Of a DNA stretch of 64,000 bases, positions 25,093 to 37,411 are shown piece by piece (positions within the stretch are counted from its first letter, which is position 1; every line of letters begins with the position of its first letter). A program made the translations under genes and the position numbers. The DNA lies in contig JAGQDJ010000153.1 in NCBI GenBank assembly GCA_022885665.1, positions 1 through 64,000 of the forward strand, given 5' to 3'. Under the pieces are notes generated by a model. The model was not told the DNA's origin and made no database searches. It worked only from the letters and a program-made list of their open reading frames with translations. Source of the stretch: Triops longicaudatus. Lineage: Eukaryota; Arthropoda; Branchiopoda; Notostraca; Triopsidae.

Positions 25093-27775
25093 ATGGAGAT
25101 TTTTGCCGCCATGGTCCCAGAAATCAAAGCAAGTAAAAACTCCATTTGAAGTACTAAGCACTGACTACATTGTTGGCTAACAATGTGAAAAAAAAACAAC
25201 AACAATAAAAAGCCAGGAAGTAAACAACGTAAAAACTTGAATGCTTCAATTAAAAAGAGCCGTGAAGAAGAAATGGCCATTCTAGCAATTCAACTAACTC
25301 TAAAAATGTTGACATTTCAGTGCTGTAAAATGTTTTCTACGTTGACAGGTTATTCATGGCCAGTATTAGTGACGCTGTTGATTTACTGCCACTCAGCCGG
25401 ATCTGTTTGCCTCGTGGGCCCTAGCTACGTTCCACAACTGGCTTCACGCAACAGAACCATTCTTAACATCATGAACAACACATTGGTTGAAATGACCAAA
25501 AACGCCACGATTTCGGTGCTCGCTGTATCAAACATGGATTTGCAACAAACGTTGAGCACGAGTTTTAACCTTACGCCAGCTAATTTGTTGGACGCCGCTA
25601 GCCAAGGAAAATTGCTGCAAATTGACTGGACTTTGGAAACTAAAGGTTTTATTCATGAGGATTTTTTCCTTGCCTGCTTTATCAACATGGCTTTCTCTTT
25701 AAAGGGAAGGCCTCCAATGCTTCAGCCGTCGTAGGAATGCCACTCGCAGATTACATCAACCAAATCTTCACAAACGTCGCGCAAAATGGGCTTTACGAAA
25801 TAGCCAATAATTACAGTTTCTCGCTGGGCATTTTTAAACCCGATGCAATTAAATTTGACTTTGCCGGATTCACTTCTCCACTTAAGGGGCTTAGCGTTTT
25901 TGGGGCTGAAACCCTTGACAAAAACTGTGTTGCAAGTACGAAGCTCGACAGCCGTACTCCTTATTATTACTAATCGTATTTTTATTTTGAATTCCAAGAT
26001 CGCACCTATGTGTGGGACATGTACACAGATTTAGTTGGCGTCAGAGGCTTATCAAATTACGATAGTCCACAATTCGCCAACTTTACCACGATGGTCGAAC
26101 GAGCTGTAAGTTTCTGTTCTTTAAAACTGCGATAAAAAAAGTCTCCGTTGTGGGTCTCAACAGTTTGACGAGTTTTACCGATTGCGCGTATCGGCCTTCG
26201 TGAACGACTTCGTACGAGTGATAGTGACGGATGTTTATGCAGGGAACCTTGCACGGGCCTCCTTCCGTATGGAAGTGTATTTCCTGAACGGTTCGTTTAC
26301 GAATGATTACGTTGAAACAACGACGTTGGATAATCTCGATCTACTGCCAACGCTGTATTTCTGGGATGGAGGCTATAAGACCACCGTCGCTATCGAGTCT
26401 TCGGTGCTTTATAGCTACGTCGTTCTTTGTAATAAATTTTCTTTTATTAGAAAGTAAAAACTAAAAATGGACTTTTAGCTTACGGCAGATTGGACAAGCT
26501 CACTGCAAACACTTCTACCGCGTCAACCGTTGGAGTTAGTTCCAGTGCAGTAACTGACAGCACTTCCACGAGTAGTACCCGTACTACTAGCTTAGTTACA
26601 AATGTAGCAACCACGTAATGGACATGTCTACTTTCTAAAGAATGTGACCAAAAAATTTCAGATAATGATTTAGATAAATTAGATCGCAAACGTCGGTATC
26701 AACTTCAACCACTGTAGCAACGACCTCTACTATTTTACCAACAGCGTCAATGCCTCCCTCAACTCCCGCTTCAACTCCGAGTCCGAATGACGCGACGCCA
26801 TCTATCGCACCTGCAAATCTGACAAGCATCTCCATCAACGCCTTGGCGCATTCGAGCTCTTCTGTCAACCAAACGAGTAGTAGCACAGTTCCGAATGTAA
26901 CACGTGCTTCCACTCAACTTCTGGGTGACACGAACTCTACCATTACGTCCGCCGTGGTCACCGAAACACTGCCACAAACTCCAGGCGAGGTTACTACTGC
27001 CGTCGACAGCGCAGTGTTCAGTTCCAGTACCGCAGCTCGTATCGCGTCAATAAATTCAACAACGTTAAAAGCCTCTACACAACATTCTTCCTTTACACCA
27101 TTAACGACACAACTAAGTAACAATACGGGTCAAACGACGATTCCTGCGAGATCCGTAAATCCAACGACGCCCAATAATAATACCACCATTCAGTATACTA
27201 CTCCAGCGCCTACGCAGACTAATACTATTTCTCGATTGTCCAGCAAATTAAGTAGAACTTTACGTCTGTCGTTTAGAGTCAATAACGTAGACTAACTTAG
27301 GTCACAACACGAATGTAATTACCTTTGATCCCGACCCGTTTTTCCAGCCTAATGAGAAAGTTCCTGTCGTCACTAAGCGTTATAATGGTAATAGCTGGCA
27401 AGATTTTCATTCACCTTTATTACCATGGTTTTTCTTTGATTAAAGCGGTGGCATTGTTTTAATGTAGATATTTATAATTTATATATTTTTATTGTACATA
27501 TTTTAGTTTCTAGACCAATTCGTTTTCTTGCTAGATGGATTCTTGTTAAAGAGGCAAATGGGTGCCGTGAGTTCGTTGGTACAGGAGGCGACATTTTTCA
27601 CCATAACGATACCAACAGCCATAGGTACTTCTCCGGCAATTCTGATTCAATTACAGAATACTTCGATTACTTGAAATCTATAGGGTTGATATTCCTTGTC
27701 CTTTGCTGCCTCTTCTTGTGGCAAATCGACTGCTTAGGCAAGTCCGTTACTACGCATCAGAAACTGATGACTTGA
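25093..27775 (+). CDS. Array gene 3: mucin-like type I membrane glycoprotein
   Basis: Exons 25093-25132, 25349-25645, 25705-25935, 25999-26105, 26164-26428, 26479-26614, 26683-27251, 27301-27387, 27535-27624, 27684-27775; about 637 residues. The start is uncertain. A 40-nt phase-1 first exon (M-E-I-F-A-A) fits the family pattern and matches gene 1 in length, but an unspliced start at 25330 (M-F-S-T-L-T-G) is also open. The first module has C-L-V-G where others have C-x-F-G. Then come YSFSLGIFKP, a closing C-V-A, the 107-nt exon ending M-V-E-R-A, F-D-E-F-Y-R and DFVRVIV, and MEVYFLN. It is the only member with an extra intron (27252-27300) isolating FDPDPFFQPNEKVPVVTK on its own 87-nt exon; that copy also carries a two-residue insertion (PNE). 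The anchor ends CCLFLWQIDC. Confidence 0.78.
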
Positions 27776-28349
27776 AAATGTTCTTGCAAGCGCGGAATGC
27801 CAAGCACCACGTGTTCGCAGTGTCCGACACCATTACAAATACTTATGGCTGTGTCCTTTCTATTTACGTGAATATTTCAACTTTTGTTTGTTCATCAAGT
27901 TATTGAAAAAATACAATGAAGAAAAGAAAAAGTGAAATGAAAAAGTGCTTTAAGATGTCAATATTGGCCGCGACAATGAGCAATACACTATTTATTGTCA
28001 CCGGCAGTTTGAATTTCTGAATTTGTGGCTTATTTTCTTGAACGACGCAATTGAATCCAAAATTTACACAGGAATTGCAGACTAAGCCATTCAAGTTGGG
28101 GCTCAGTTTCGTTGCATTTTTCTCCACAAAGGCCGAAATGTGTATTTCTCCGAATTTATTGATTTTTTTTTTGGCGTGCGGCATAAACGTTATTGCAGCG
28201 ATAAACGTTTAGTAAAACAATTTTCGACAGGGACAAACTGCCTTCAATGACCAGACATTAGCAACAGTACTGCTCGTATGCATGCAGTAAACATGTCGTG
28301 GAATCATTCTGTCAATAACTGGAAACCGCTGGACTGACGTCCGTTTATC

Positions 28350-28358
28350 TATATAGAG
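28350..28358 (+). promoter_or_regulatory. TATA-like element upstream of array gene 4
   Basis: TCTATATAGAG about 70 bp before the gene 4 ATG. Spacing is plausible for a short 5' UTR, but there is no transcript evidence. Confidence 0.3.
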
Positions 28359-28394
28359 GCATTCTTTTCGTGAAAGTCACCATTTGTCTCTTGG

Positions 28395-28402
28395 GTTACG
28401 AG
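28395..28402 (+). promoter_or_regulatory. Shared GTTACGAG 8-mer upstream of array gene 4
   Basis: The same 8-mer, on either strand, lies 31-121 bp before the ATG of array genes 4, 5, 6 and 9. Candidate common promoter element. Confidence 0.3.
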
Positions 28403-28425
28403 CTGGGTTGAACTGAATTCCCAAT

Positions 28426-30868
28426 ATGGTACGCTGTGCTAACTTTCAACTAGGTAATACCAACGTTTCGTTTGCCAACCTTGACGTATCTATGACCTGG
28501 CCGACAGTTCGAGCGTTATTTGAATCTTACGTTTTCAGGTGGCTCTTCTTTATGTTTCTTGTTTCTTGGCCTACTCGTTACTCTCCATGCATGTCAGGGT
28601 GTGTGTGTTTTCGGACCCAACAACACGCTCGCGCTGGCTCAAAGAAATGACACCATCACTTCGGAAATGAACAAAACTTTACTCGACACTCTACAAATAG
28701 CCACCCAAAGTATTATGGCCTTTTCAGGCTTCAATTTAACTGCAGCGCTCCTACGTTTTCATAACGTGTCTCCAGTGAACGCTCTTTCAATGGTGGCTTT
28801 TGGAAGACTCTGGCCAATCACCTGGATCAACGAGACGCAAGGCAAGAGCCTACTCTGCTTGCATTTCAACTCTTAGTTTGATACAATTCCATTTTGGCAA
28901 GAGAATATGAAACCTTAAGAAAATGTCTAATGCTCTGTGTGAAACTTTAGGGGTAGCCAGCAATGCTTCACTGCCCACAATGATAGTAACGGAATTTGTT
29001 CATCCTGTGCACAACGCTCTGCAAGACATTGCCACCCAATACTCTTTTTCCTTCGGCCTTTTCCGTCCTAAGCTACAGCAGTTCGTTTTCGCGGGCGTTG
29101 AAGCCTCTCTGAATGCTACGGCCATTCTCACACCGTGTCAAGCGAGTACTTTCATTTGAAACATACAAACTAAAATCCATAAAAAGTCACGGTTACGTAC
29201 ACTTTCAAGAAAACGTGATCGTCCTACGATGCGTACTGGACTTGGCGTACGTGCCGGCCTTTACGTGGCCAAATACGAGCGAGTACGCGAATCTGGCAGT
29301 CATGCTTGAGGAAACGGTAACTTTCCGTATCAAGAAATAGATGGATTAAGAATTTGTTATGCCAACGGGTCCCTAGTTGGATCCCTATTTTAGATTATCG
29401 CCCGCTTACGCTTACGACTTCGTACGGTTGAACGTCATGAATGTGTCCAACTCGAGTGGCACAAATGCCAAGTATTCTCGTGCGGACGTGGAATTTTATT
29501 TCTTCAACGAATCCCGCAGCGGGAGAGAAATCAAGGAATTTGTGGAAAAGGGTCCGATGGTGACCTACGTCGATAGTGCAGGGAAAACTTCAGTGTCAAT
29601 TTTGAGAACTGAGGTGCTTAGCCGTAAGTTAAACATTGAAGCACTGTTGAATCAATGCAATGTTAAACAAGTTGAATCGTTGTGAACTATTATTAGAAAG
29701 CAATGTTTCATCCCTCGCTCTCTTAACCGCAATGGCGACGAATATTTCTGACACGGGATATACGACCGATTCTACAACTTTTCTTGCTAGTTCTACTCCT
29801 GAGAGTAATGCCACAACCACTATTTCACTAAGTGCTCTTGCAAACGAAACAGCAACTCTAACGCCTTATGCGAGTATTACAAATAGCGTGGGAACTACGA
29901 GTATGGGAACAAGTCAATTTTCATCGACAAACACAACCCAAAGGTAGTTGGACAATACAACATTACAGCAAAATAAATCTATAAGTAAAAAGCTCAGAAG
30001 ATTCAATGAAACTTTTTTCTAAGCTTTCTTACAACATTAAATGGGACGAGTGGAACTATTGGGCCAACACGTGCTAATTCTTCCATTAGCTCGACCAGTA
30101 GCAACACAAGTAAAATAACGTCAACGACAGGTGTAATAAATGCTAGTTCATCCGTAAATTCGTATTCTGGAACGCCAGTCAACGTGTCTACCTCTTCTCT
30201 ACTGATCGGAACAAAATCTGCTACAGCAAGCACGCCAGCTGCTGCAATAGCCGAAACGTCCAGTACTGCTAAACTCAGCAGTTTGCTAAATATTTCCACT
30301 GCAAACTTGTCACAGTTCGAGAATTCTACTAGTCTGCTCCAATCTAACAGTACTACAAGTAGCGACATAGGACTGAAAACGGTGAAAGTGAAGTCTACCT
30401 TCGATCCCGATCCTTGGTTTCGCGCTGACGTTCCGGTTGTAACGAAAATTTATAACGGTAATTTCTGCTGAGTCGATTTTATCCATTGTTTTCTTAAAAC
30501 TGAAATTTGATTGAAGTTTAGTTTCCCTTGAATTTTTTCAATTACGTTTTTAGATTTTTTCTCTTGAAATGACGTTTTCGTGAAATTAAAATTTTCTTAT
30601 TTTTTATTAAGCTTTCGTGAATTAACATTTTGCTGAAATTTAAATTTCTTCTCCGAATAGACCGTGTGTTAGTGGACCGAAAAATGGGCACTATGGGGCC
30701 TTTGCTGCAAAAGGCCGATTTCTATTATATAGCTTTGCCTGCGGCGATTGGTGAATAGCGGAAACTCATTAATTCGTGTATTCTATTAAATTCTGAATTT
30801 AAGGTATGATTGCTGCGGCTGTTGGATGCGTGACTTGTCTGCAAGCCGAGTGGCTCCCTAAACAGTAG
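28426..30868 (+). CDS. Array gene 4: mucin-like type I membrane glycoprotein
   Basis: Exons 28426-28453, 28539-28841, 28951-29145, 29210-29316, 29377-29623, 29697-29943, 30024-30457, 30661-30750, 30804-30868; about 571 residues. Exon 1 (28 nt, M-V-R-C-A-N-F-Q-L) joins exon 2 in phase 1 to give the hydrophobic SLCFLFLGLLVTLHACQG, then C-V-F-G-P-N-N. Next are YSFSFGLFRP with a closing C-Q-A, the 107-nt exon, L-D-P-Y-F-R with DFVRLNVMN, and VEFYFFN. The stalk spans residues about 295-500 and is split by a phase-2 intron. The anchor is FDPDPWFRADVPVVTK, YNG, then MGTMGPL and ALPAAIG, with tail CLQAEWLPKQ. The second intron has a GC donor (G|gcaaga at 28842). It opens the nine-exon form shared by genes 4-6 and 8-11. 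Confidence 0.82.
28842..28950 (+). other. GC-AG intron in array gene 4
   Basis: The donor reads G|gcaaga where paralogues have G|gtaaag or G|gtaacg. Acceptor is ctttag. The frame is kept with the next exon (V-A-S-N-A-S-L-P). This is a different intron position from the GC donor in gene 1, so the two arose separately. Confidence 0.7.
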
Positions 30869-31438
30869 AAAATCTGATTGCTTGACATTGGCTTGAATTG
30901 CTGGAAAATGTTGTACTTAATGCGCACTTCAACCTATTCGCTTGATGCCTTACATTGACAATACACGCCTTCAATGAAAACAGTATTTTACTTGCACTGT
31001 ATTTTACTGTAGAGTTGTTCATACTCCAAGCCATTGCCAAATCAATGTGTCAAGTCATGTGTACTTTTACGAAATATGAATACCAGAAATTGCTAGGTGT
31101 GCAACTCCTTTGCGTCAAACAAGGCACTTTTTTTTATTCTTGCTAAGCAAGACACGGCATCGGGGCAACAACGAAAGCAGTCCTGAGTTTTTTGCTACGA
31201 GTTCTATTGTACTGTATTGGGAGTATTGTTTCAACATTGACTATTGTCTTCCACTGTATGAAGTCTATTGGTGCAACTCTTCTTTCATTTGGAAGCCACA
31301 GCGCTATTGTTTACGAGCTCGTAACGCCCCTGACGAACGCAAAGTGCTCGACATTTCAAAGAATTTTGAACAATTTCGGTTTGGAACTTCGAAATGCACA
31401 TTCTCTCACTAGTGTTGGACCAGGTATCATCGTAAAGG
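30869..31438. other. Spacer between array genes 4 and 5
   Basis: Contains the 14-bp perfect palindrome TTACGAGCTCGTAA at 31311-31324. No coding feature was supported, although short frames exist. Confidence 0.5.
31311..31325. promoter_or_regulatory. 14-bp palindrome upstream of array gene 5 containing the shared 8-mer
   Basis: TTACGAGCTCGTAA reads the same on both strands and is followed by C, giving CTCGTAAC, the complement of the GTTACGAG seen before genes 4 and 9. Gene 6 has CTCGTAACGCCC at 34780 and gene 5 also continues into GCCC. Lies about 115-128 bp before the ATG. Confidence 0.35.
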
Positions 31439-33583
31439 ATGAATTTCAGTTTACGTAGCGTAAATGGTACTAAACTTATTTCGAATAGCAACCTATATCG
31501 TTTAAAAATAGAAGCAGTGCTCCTGGCTTTCCTGGTGGCGTTGCTGCCGCGAGAAAGCCTTGCAGGCTGCGTGTTTGGCGCCAACAACACCGAAGACTTG
31601 GTCAGCAGGAATGCGACCATTCTTCGCGACATGAACGACACACTAATGTCTTACTTGAACTCAGCCACCATGGGAATACGACAAAACTTGTTCATGCCCG
31701 CATTCAGCATTTCAAATCGACTCTTGAAATGGCACAACGTAACTTCCGACAATTTGCGCCTATTCGCGAAAGACGGAAAGTTGGCAAATCTCACTTGGGA
31801 GACCGAAACGTCAGGTAACGCTTACAGACACTTTATATATGCTTATGATTTGGTTTTTAGATATGAGTCCGACTTTAAGAGTTGCTAGTTTCATTATTAA
31901 AGACTTCGTTAAGCCAGCACATGAAGCTCTGCAAAACATTTCGTTAAAATATAGCTTCTCGTATGGGATTTTTCGTCCTAACGCGAAGCAGCTGCACTTT
32001 GCTGGCTTAGAGAATTCGACTGCGTTGAACACAAATTGCTATGCGGGTACAAATAAAAATAATTCAAAATAAATGGTGCAAATTTCTGTTAGGAACCTAT
32101 TTGGGGTTTAACATGACTATTAATCAGCAATATAACGATCAGCTTGGAATTAAAAACAGTACCAAGTTTGCGACTCTAGCCACTTTACTCGAGCGAGCGG
32201 TAAGTTTGCGTCAAACTGTTATTAACCGTGAAGTAAAAAAAAAAAAAAAAAAAAAATAGATGGATACGCACTTCCGGAGCGCCAATTCGCCGTTTACGAA
32301 CGATTTCGTACGAGTGAATGTGCTGAATGCCAGCGTGTCTTCAGATAAGTACAACACCCTGGTGCAGGCAGAATTGTACTTTCTAAATCAGTCTCGCAAC
32401 TGGACCGAAGTCCTCTCTCGCCTTAATAATTTACCTGGCATTCCTTACGTGGATGGCAGAAATAACAATGCCTTCATAAATGTGTGGGGCTATTCACTAT
32501 TTGAAAGTATGACTAGCACTGAAACTGGAGATGCGTTAACAGTAAAACATTTATGCGATAGTTTACAACACTCCAGTAACAACACAAAGTGTATCTGAAT
32601 CAGCTACTGCTTCTGCAACTGAGACCATTTCTTCCAGCACTAGTAACACTTCTTTCACGACTACCAGCACGAGGTATTGTTCATCAGCGAAATAATCCAA
32701 AAGTATGGATAATGTTCACCTTATGTTTCGAACATTCTTCACGTACTAGCCATCTTACAACATCTGCAAATACCATCAACGCTACGAGCTCGTCTTCGAG
32801 TACCGAAAATACTTCGACGACAACGCAGTTATCAAATACTAGCACGAGTTATGTTACAGAAAGCGCCTCTACATTGACTGCAGCTACTGCTACCTCACTT
32901 ATTTCTACGGCGAACAGTTCTCCAAATCCAAATGCCAGTACTTCCGTCAGCAGTATTCAGACTCACAGCGCTCCAACACTAGCATTGACTCAAAATGTTA
33001 CCACAATTGCTTCAAATGATACAGCAGTCACGGCCAATACCACTCCGGTATTAAAAGAAACCACGAATCTCTTAACTACCGGCATCTCGCAGTATACGGT
33101 TTCTGTGACCGCGAGTTCTACTGAAAGTGCGACTACACCTACACATTCGTCGACGAATATGCCTTCGGCCAAATTCAACGGAACTACGTATGATCCTGAC
33201 CCTCGCTTCTTACCCGTAGTCCCAGTTATTAAGAATGTGTACAACGGTAAAGAACAATTCCTCAAGTTTCTAAGAGTACAGTAGAGTTTCAATTTTGCTA
33301 TTTTAATCGTTGTTCCGTAAATTGGGGCTTTACTGTACGGCACATACGACCACTACTAAACTCATTGTTTCTATCTTGCAAAGACGAAATCCTTATTAGA
33401 CGGAATGCCGGGAAATTCGTCCCCCTGACAGAAAGAGCGGCACTCTATACGATTGCTATACCTGCAGCAATCGGTAAAGACAATAACTGCAGCAATCACT
33501 GTTCATAGTGCCTAATTTGTTTTTTCATAGTTTTAATTATCATGATCATCGGCTGTCTCGTATGTTTCCAATATTGTGGTTAA
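31439..33583 (+). CDS. Array gene 5: mucin-like type I membrane glycoprotein with very short tail
   Basis: Exons 31439-31466, 31512-31814, 31861-32046, 32093-32199, 32260-32506, 32562-32673, 32750-33246, 33384-33473, 33531-33583; about 540 residues. The signal core is AVLLAFLVALLPRESLAG, then C-V-F-G-A-N-N. Then come YSFSYGIFRP, C-Y-A-G, the 107-nt exon ending L-L-E-R-A, M-D-T-H-F-R with DFVRVNVLNAS, and AELYFLN. The stalk runs over about 180 residues. The anchor is YDPDPRFLPVVPVIKN (Lys-Asn for Thr-Lys), YNG, FVPLTERAA and IPAAIG. The tail is only F-Q-Y-C-G, shorter than in most paralogues. Intron 1 (45 nt) is in frame and stop-free. The 3' end of intron 4 is a run of 22 A followed by tag. 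Gene 6 is its closest relative. Confidence 0.82.
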
Positions 33584-34889
33584 GATGAGCCGAAATTCTT
33601 CATTTGAAGCTCTACACGAGATAAAAACCTGACACATTTTTGCAGCTTCTAAACGTTTCATTCACGAGTGAACAATATTCCTGTAAATTGATTACTGCGA
33701 CGCAAAATAAACATTACTCGAAATACAGATAAATATTCCATTTCTTGTTCCAAAAGCCATTTTGATGGCTTTTAAGTTACTTTCATGACTAAGTTTTTCC
33801 TTGAGCTAAACAGCATAAAAAACAAATTGAAAGGTTAAACTTGGACGTGAAAGAATGTCTAAGGCAAATTTGCCTGAGATTTAAAAAGAAATCGGGAGTA
33901 AGAGCTTACGAGGTGGCAGTGCAGTTTGCTTTAAACGCCTTTTGAACTATGTTATTTAAACAACTACGCAAAAAACGACTTAGTCAAAGATGCCATTTAA
34001 ATTATAATTGCCAACTATATACTCTTAATCTATTTTGTCAACTATTTTGTGAGGAACAGAGAACCGTGCGAAGGATTTTTTTCAAGGATCAAGATACGAA
34101 CCGGGTCGTTTTTGGATCTGATACGCCCATGTATAACGCACTGATTGCGTCTTTTTTTTTTTTTTTTGAGAATGAAGTGCTTCAACTTCCCACACGGAGC
34201 TGTATAACGTTGTATAACGCAGTGGACCCATGACAGGTCAATGCAATGCAATGGTTTATTACCGGAAGCAAACATGGGCCTTTGCCACCACGCTACCTGT
34301 CTGGCGATTCCTTTTGATTCCGGCTTGTAGGTAATAAATTGCTACAAAAACACCTACACCAGCTACAAGCCAATGTTTTGCGTCATGTCGTCCGTGAATC
34401 GAATATATTGGAGAAATTTGGGTAGTATTTGTTATTCTTTTTCTAGCTTCGATGTTAAGAATGAATTCCTCAACATGTGCTCAATTTTCACGGTTCCACT
34501 GAAATACTTACGCGGAAACAATCACTCGAATAGCGTCTAAAGCATTGAAAATCTGGCACACCTTCTAAAGCTTTTTGATTGAAAATACGATATTATATAT
34601 GATAATTTAACGATTTACTACTTAGTTTACCGCATGAACGATGCAATTTTGCCATTGTATTGCCTTCTTTCTTTTCTACATGTTTTACGCCCCTTCCACA
34701 CTGCTTCTGGCTTTTTTATACGCTTTTATACCTTTGCATGCGCATTCCTGCGCACTTTCCATTTGTTACTACTTGAGAACTCGTAACGCCCGAGCATTGC
34801 CACCTAAAGACGTGTAAGCCAATTCGTCAGTTTCTACACGGCTTCTCTGCACTTCCGCGGAAGCTTTCGACCAACGACCAACACGAAGC
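33584..34889. other. Spacer between array genes 5 and 6
   Basis: No family motif or other gene recognised. Contains a T-run near 34151-34167 and the shared CTCGTAAC element at 34780-34787. Confidence 0.5.
34780..34787 (-). promoter_or_regulatory. Shared GTTACGAG 8-mer (minus orientation) upstream of array gene 6
   Basis: CTCGTAAC followed by GCCC, matching 31318-31325 before gene 5, about 110 bp before the gene 6 ATG. Confidence 0.3.
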
Positions 34890-37411
34890 ATGACGTTTCA
34901 TGTAAAAAGTGTAAACGGTACAAGAAATGAATTTTGAAAAAACAAAAAAAAAAAAAAATGAAAAGGAAAACACTAAGTCTTGCTTGTAACGTACAGGGAG
35001 AACACTGCTGGCGTTTCTGGTGTTATTTCTGCCCCGAGAAGGCCTTTCAGGCTGTGTCTTTGGTGCCAACGATACCCAAGAATTGATTCAGAGGAATGCA
35101 ACAATTCTCCGCGAAATGAATAACACTCTAATGTCTCAAGTAAACGCAGCCATTTCAGGAATACAAGGGTTAGTATCGTCGTTCAACATTTGGGACCAGT
35201 TGTCCAAGTGGCATAACGTAACTTCTGGAAATTTGCTTGAATTTGTCAAAAACGGTAAGCTTCTTGAAGTAGCGTGGGTGAACGAAACGGCAGGTAAAGT
35301 TTTCAAGATTTGGTCCGAGCTCGAGTAAGGTTGGTTATAAAAATTCAGGCTACAGCAGTCCGTTGTTGACGAAAAATATTATCACGCATTTTGTGGAACC
35401 AGTGCATGCAGCTTTGCAAAATATATCTGTCAAGTACAGCTTTTCTTACGGGATTTTTCGGCCCAAAGAAAGCCAAATTCACTTCGCTGGCTTGGAAAGC
35501 TTCGGAGCGCTGACAACTGATTGTTTCGCAGGTAGAAAGTTATGCAGAACAGAACGATTATGAAGGCAAGGCTAATACTTTTTATTAGGCAGTCTCATAG
35601 TTTTCAGCATGAGTCAAGATTTTCAATACAACGTTACTCTGCGTGACACAAAAAGCTCCTTATTTGCTACACTAGCTACTCTAATTGAGCAACAGGTAAG
35701 TCCAAGTACGTTTATTGTACATGGAGAGTGTTTTAAAGATCTACTCACCGTCTCTTACGCTTCTTCTAGTTTTCGCATGAACATGGTTCCAAGAATTATG
35801 TAGTAGACACAAATCTCACTAAATCTAAAGTTTTATGTCGTAGATAAAGACTTTTGAGTATGTTTCCAGTAACACGATAATGTCACACTTACAACGTACT
35901 TTATCACGAAAAATCAGGTCGACATGCACTTCCGGAACGCCGCTTCGCCTTTTACGAGCGACTTTGTGCGGGTCAATGTGCTCAATGCAAGTATAAATGC
36001 GGATGGATACAATACGGACGTGCAAGCGGAGTTGTATTTCCTGAACGAATCTCGCACTTGGAACGAAGTTCTGTCTCATTTCTACGGAATGCAGCGCGTT
36101 TCGTATTACGATAGCAGAAATAGCAAGACAGACATGGGATTTTGGGGATACAAGCTAATCGGAAGTAACTGAATGCCTTTTTTGAAATCGAATTTACTTA
36201 CGCGCACCTGCATCACAAAAGGTGAAGCTGCTTTAAATTGGTCAACAAGTACGATTAGCTTGACGACTGATGATACAACTCTGCCTACGTTCTCCAGTGC
36301 CAGTACTCCTTTCATAGATACGAGTACAAGGTATAACAACAAGAATTGCTTCTCTCTTTGGTAAGTGAAGGCTAAATCGAGCATTTTACCTACAAGTAGC
36401 AGTACTGCGCCGACCGTGACTACCAGCGATACTACAGTATCTCCCGATACTACTACTGGCCGGACTACGAGTACTGCGAGCACTTCTTCAACGCTAGAAT
36501 CGACCAGCTCATCTACGTCACTACTACCTACTTTCAGCTCTACATTCTTCACAGAAATGTCGTCAGTGACTAATATTGCTTATAATTCTAGTGGTCCTTT
36601 TGGTCCAAGCGCTACTACTGCCGCCGATACTCTTGAAAGTAGCGCTTTTTCCACATTAATCCAATCGCAAGGACCTGCCTCGGTTTCGAACGATCCTGCG
36701 ATTACTATTACAGCCAGTACAGCTCCTGGATCACAGCAAAGTACTCCTTCCAGTACCAACGGCAGCAATACGATCAGCTTGCACACACCATCGGTGAACC
36801 CAATTTCATCTCAACATATTTCTGTTTCAACGACTTATCAGACAAATACCACGAAGTTGGCGAAACTCAACGGAACTACGTTTGACCCGGACCCTTTGTT
36901 TCTAGCCATTGCGCCTGTGGTTACAAAAGTATATAACGGTAATTTCCTCCTTAAATTTGCAGTACAGGAAAGCCTCGGAATGCCTATTACAATTGATATT
37001 TCAATCAAGCTATTTTCCAAGAATTGTATGCTAGCATGCAAGATACGGCAACGAGCATGAGCTCACGCCTGACTCGTAAGAAAAATTTATTTTCATTTCA
37101 TTTGAGTCAATAGGACCAAAGCTGTACTGTACGTTACTTGTAGCTCTTTGCCAATGACTTTGAATGAGTTTGACTTGAACTTGAATTAAGATTCACATAA
37201 ATTGCTTTAGATGACTTCCTTTTACGAGCCAAACTGGGAAGATTCGTACCCTTGACAGAAAGAGCTGCGTTCGCTGCCGTTTCAATCCCTGCAGCGATGG
37301 GTAAAACGAGTCTTGAGACAATAACCTTAACCAGACGAGTTTGTTTCTTGTCTTCTAGTCATGATTACCCTTATCGTTGGTTGTTTACTGTGCTGGCAAT
37401 GGAAAGGTTGA
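34890..37411 (+). CDS. Array gene 6: mucin-like type I membrane glycoprotein with very short tail
   Basis: Exons 34890-34917, 34997-35293, 35349-35531, 35589-35695, 35918-36164, 36222-36330, 36382-36938, 37211-37300, 37359-37411; about 556 residues. Exon 1 encodes M-T-F-H-V-K-S-V-N, close to gene 5's M-N-F-S-L-R-S-V-N. Then come LLAFLVLFLPREGLSG and C-V-F-G-A-N-D. YSFSYGIFRP, C-F-A-G, the 107-nt exon (ends I-E-Q-Q), M-H-F-R, DFVRVNVLNAS and AELYFLN follow. The stalk is about 205 residues. The anchor is FDPDPLFLAIAPVVTK, YNG, then FVPLTERAA and IPAAMG, with tail W-Q-W-K-G. The same terminal-exon length (53 nt) as gene 5 shows that the short tail is inherited, not a truncation in one copy. The stalk acceptor (aaatcgag) is weak. 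Confidence 0.82.

Larger units (their letters stand above)
27776..28425. other. Spacer between array genes 3 and 4
   Basis: AT-rich 3' flank of gene 3 and upstream region of gene 4. No coding feature seen. Confidence 0.5.
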
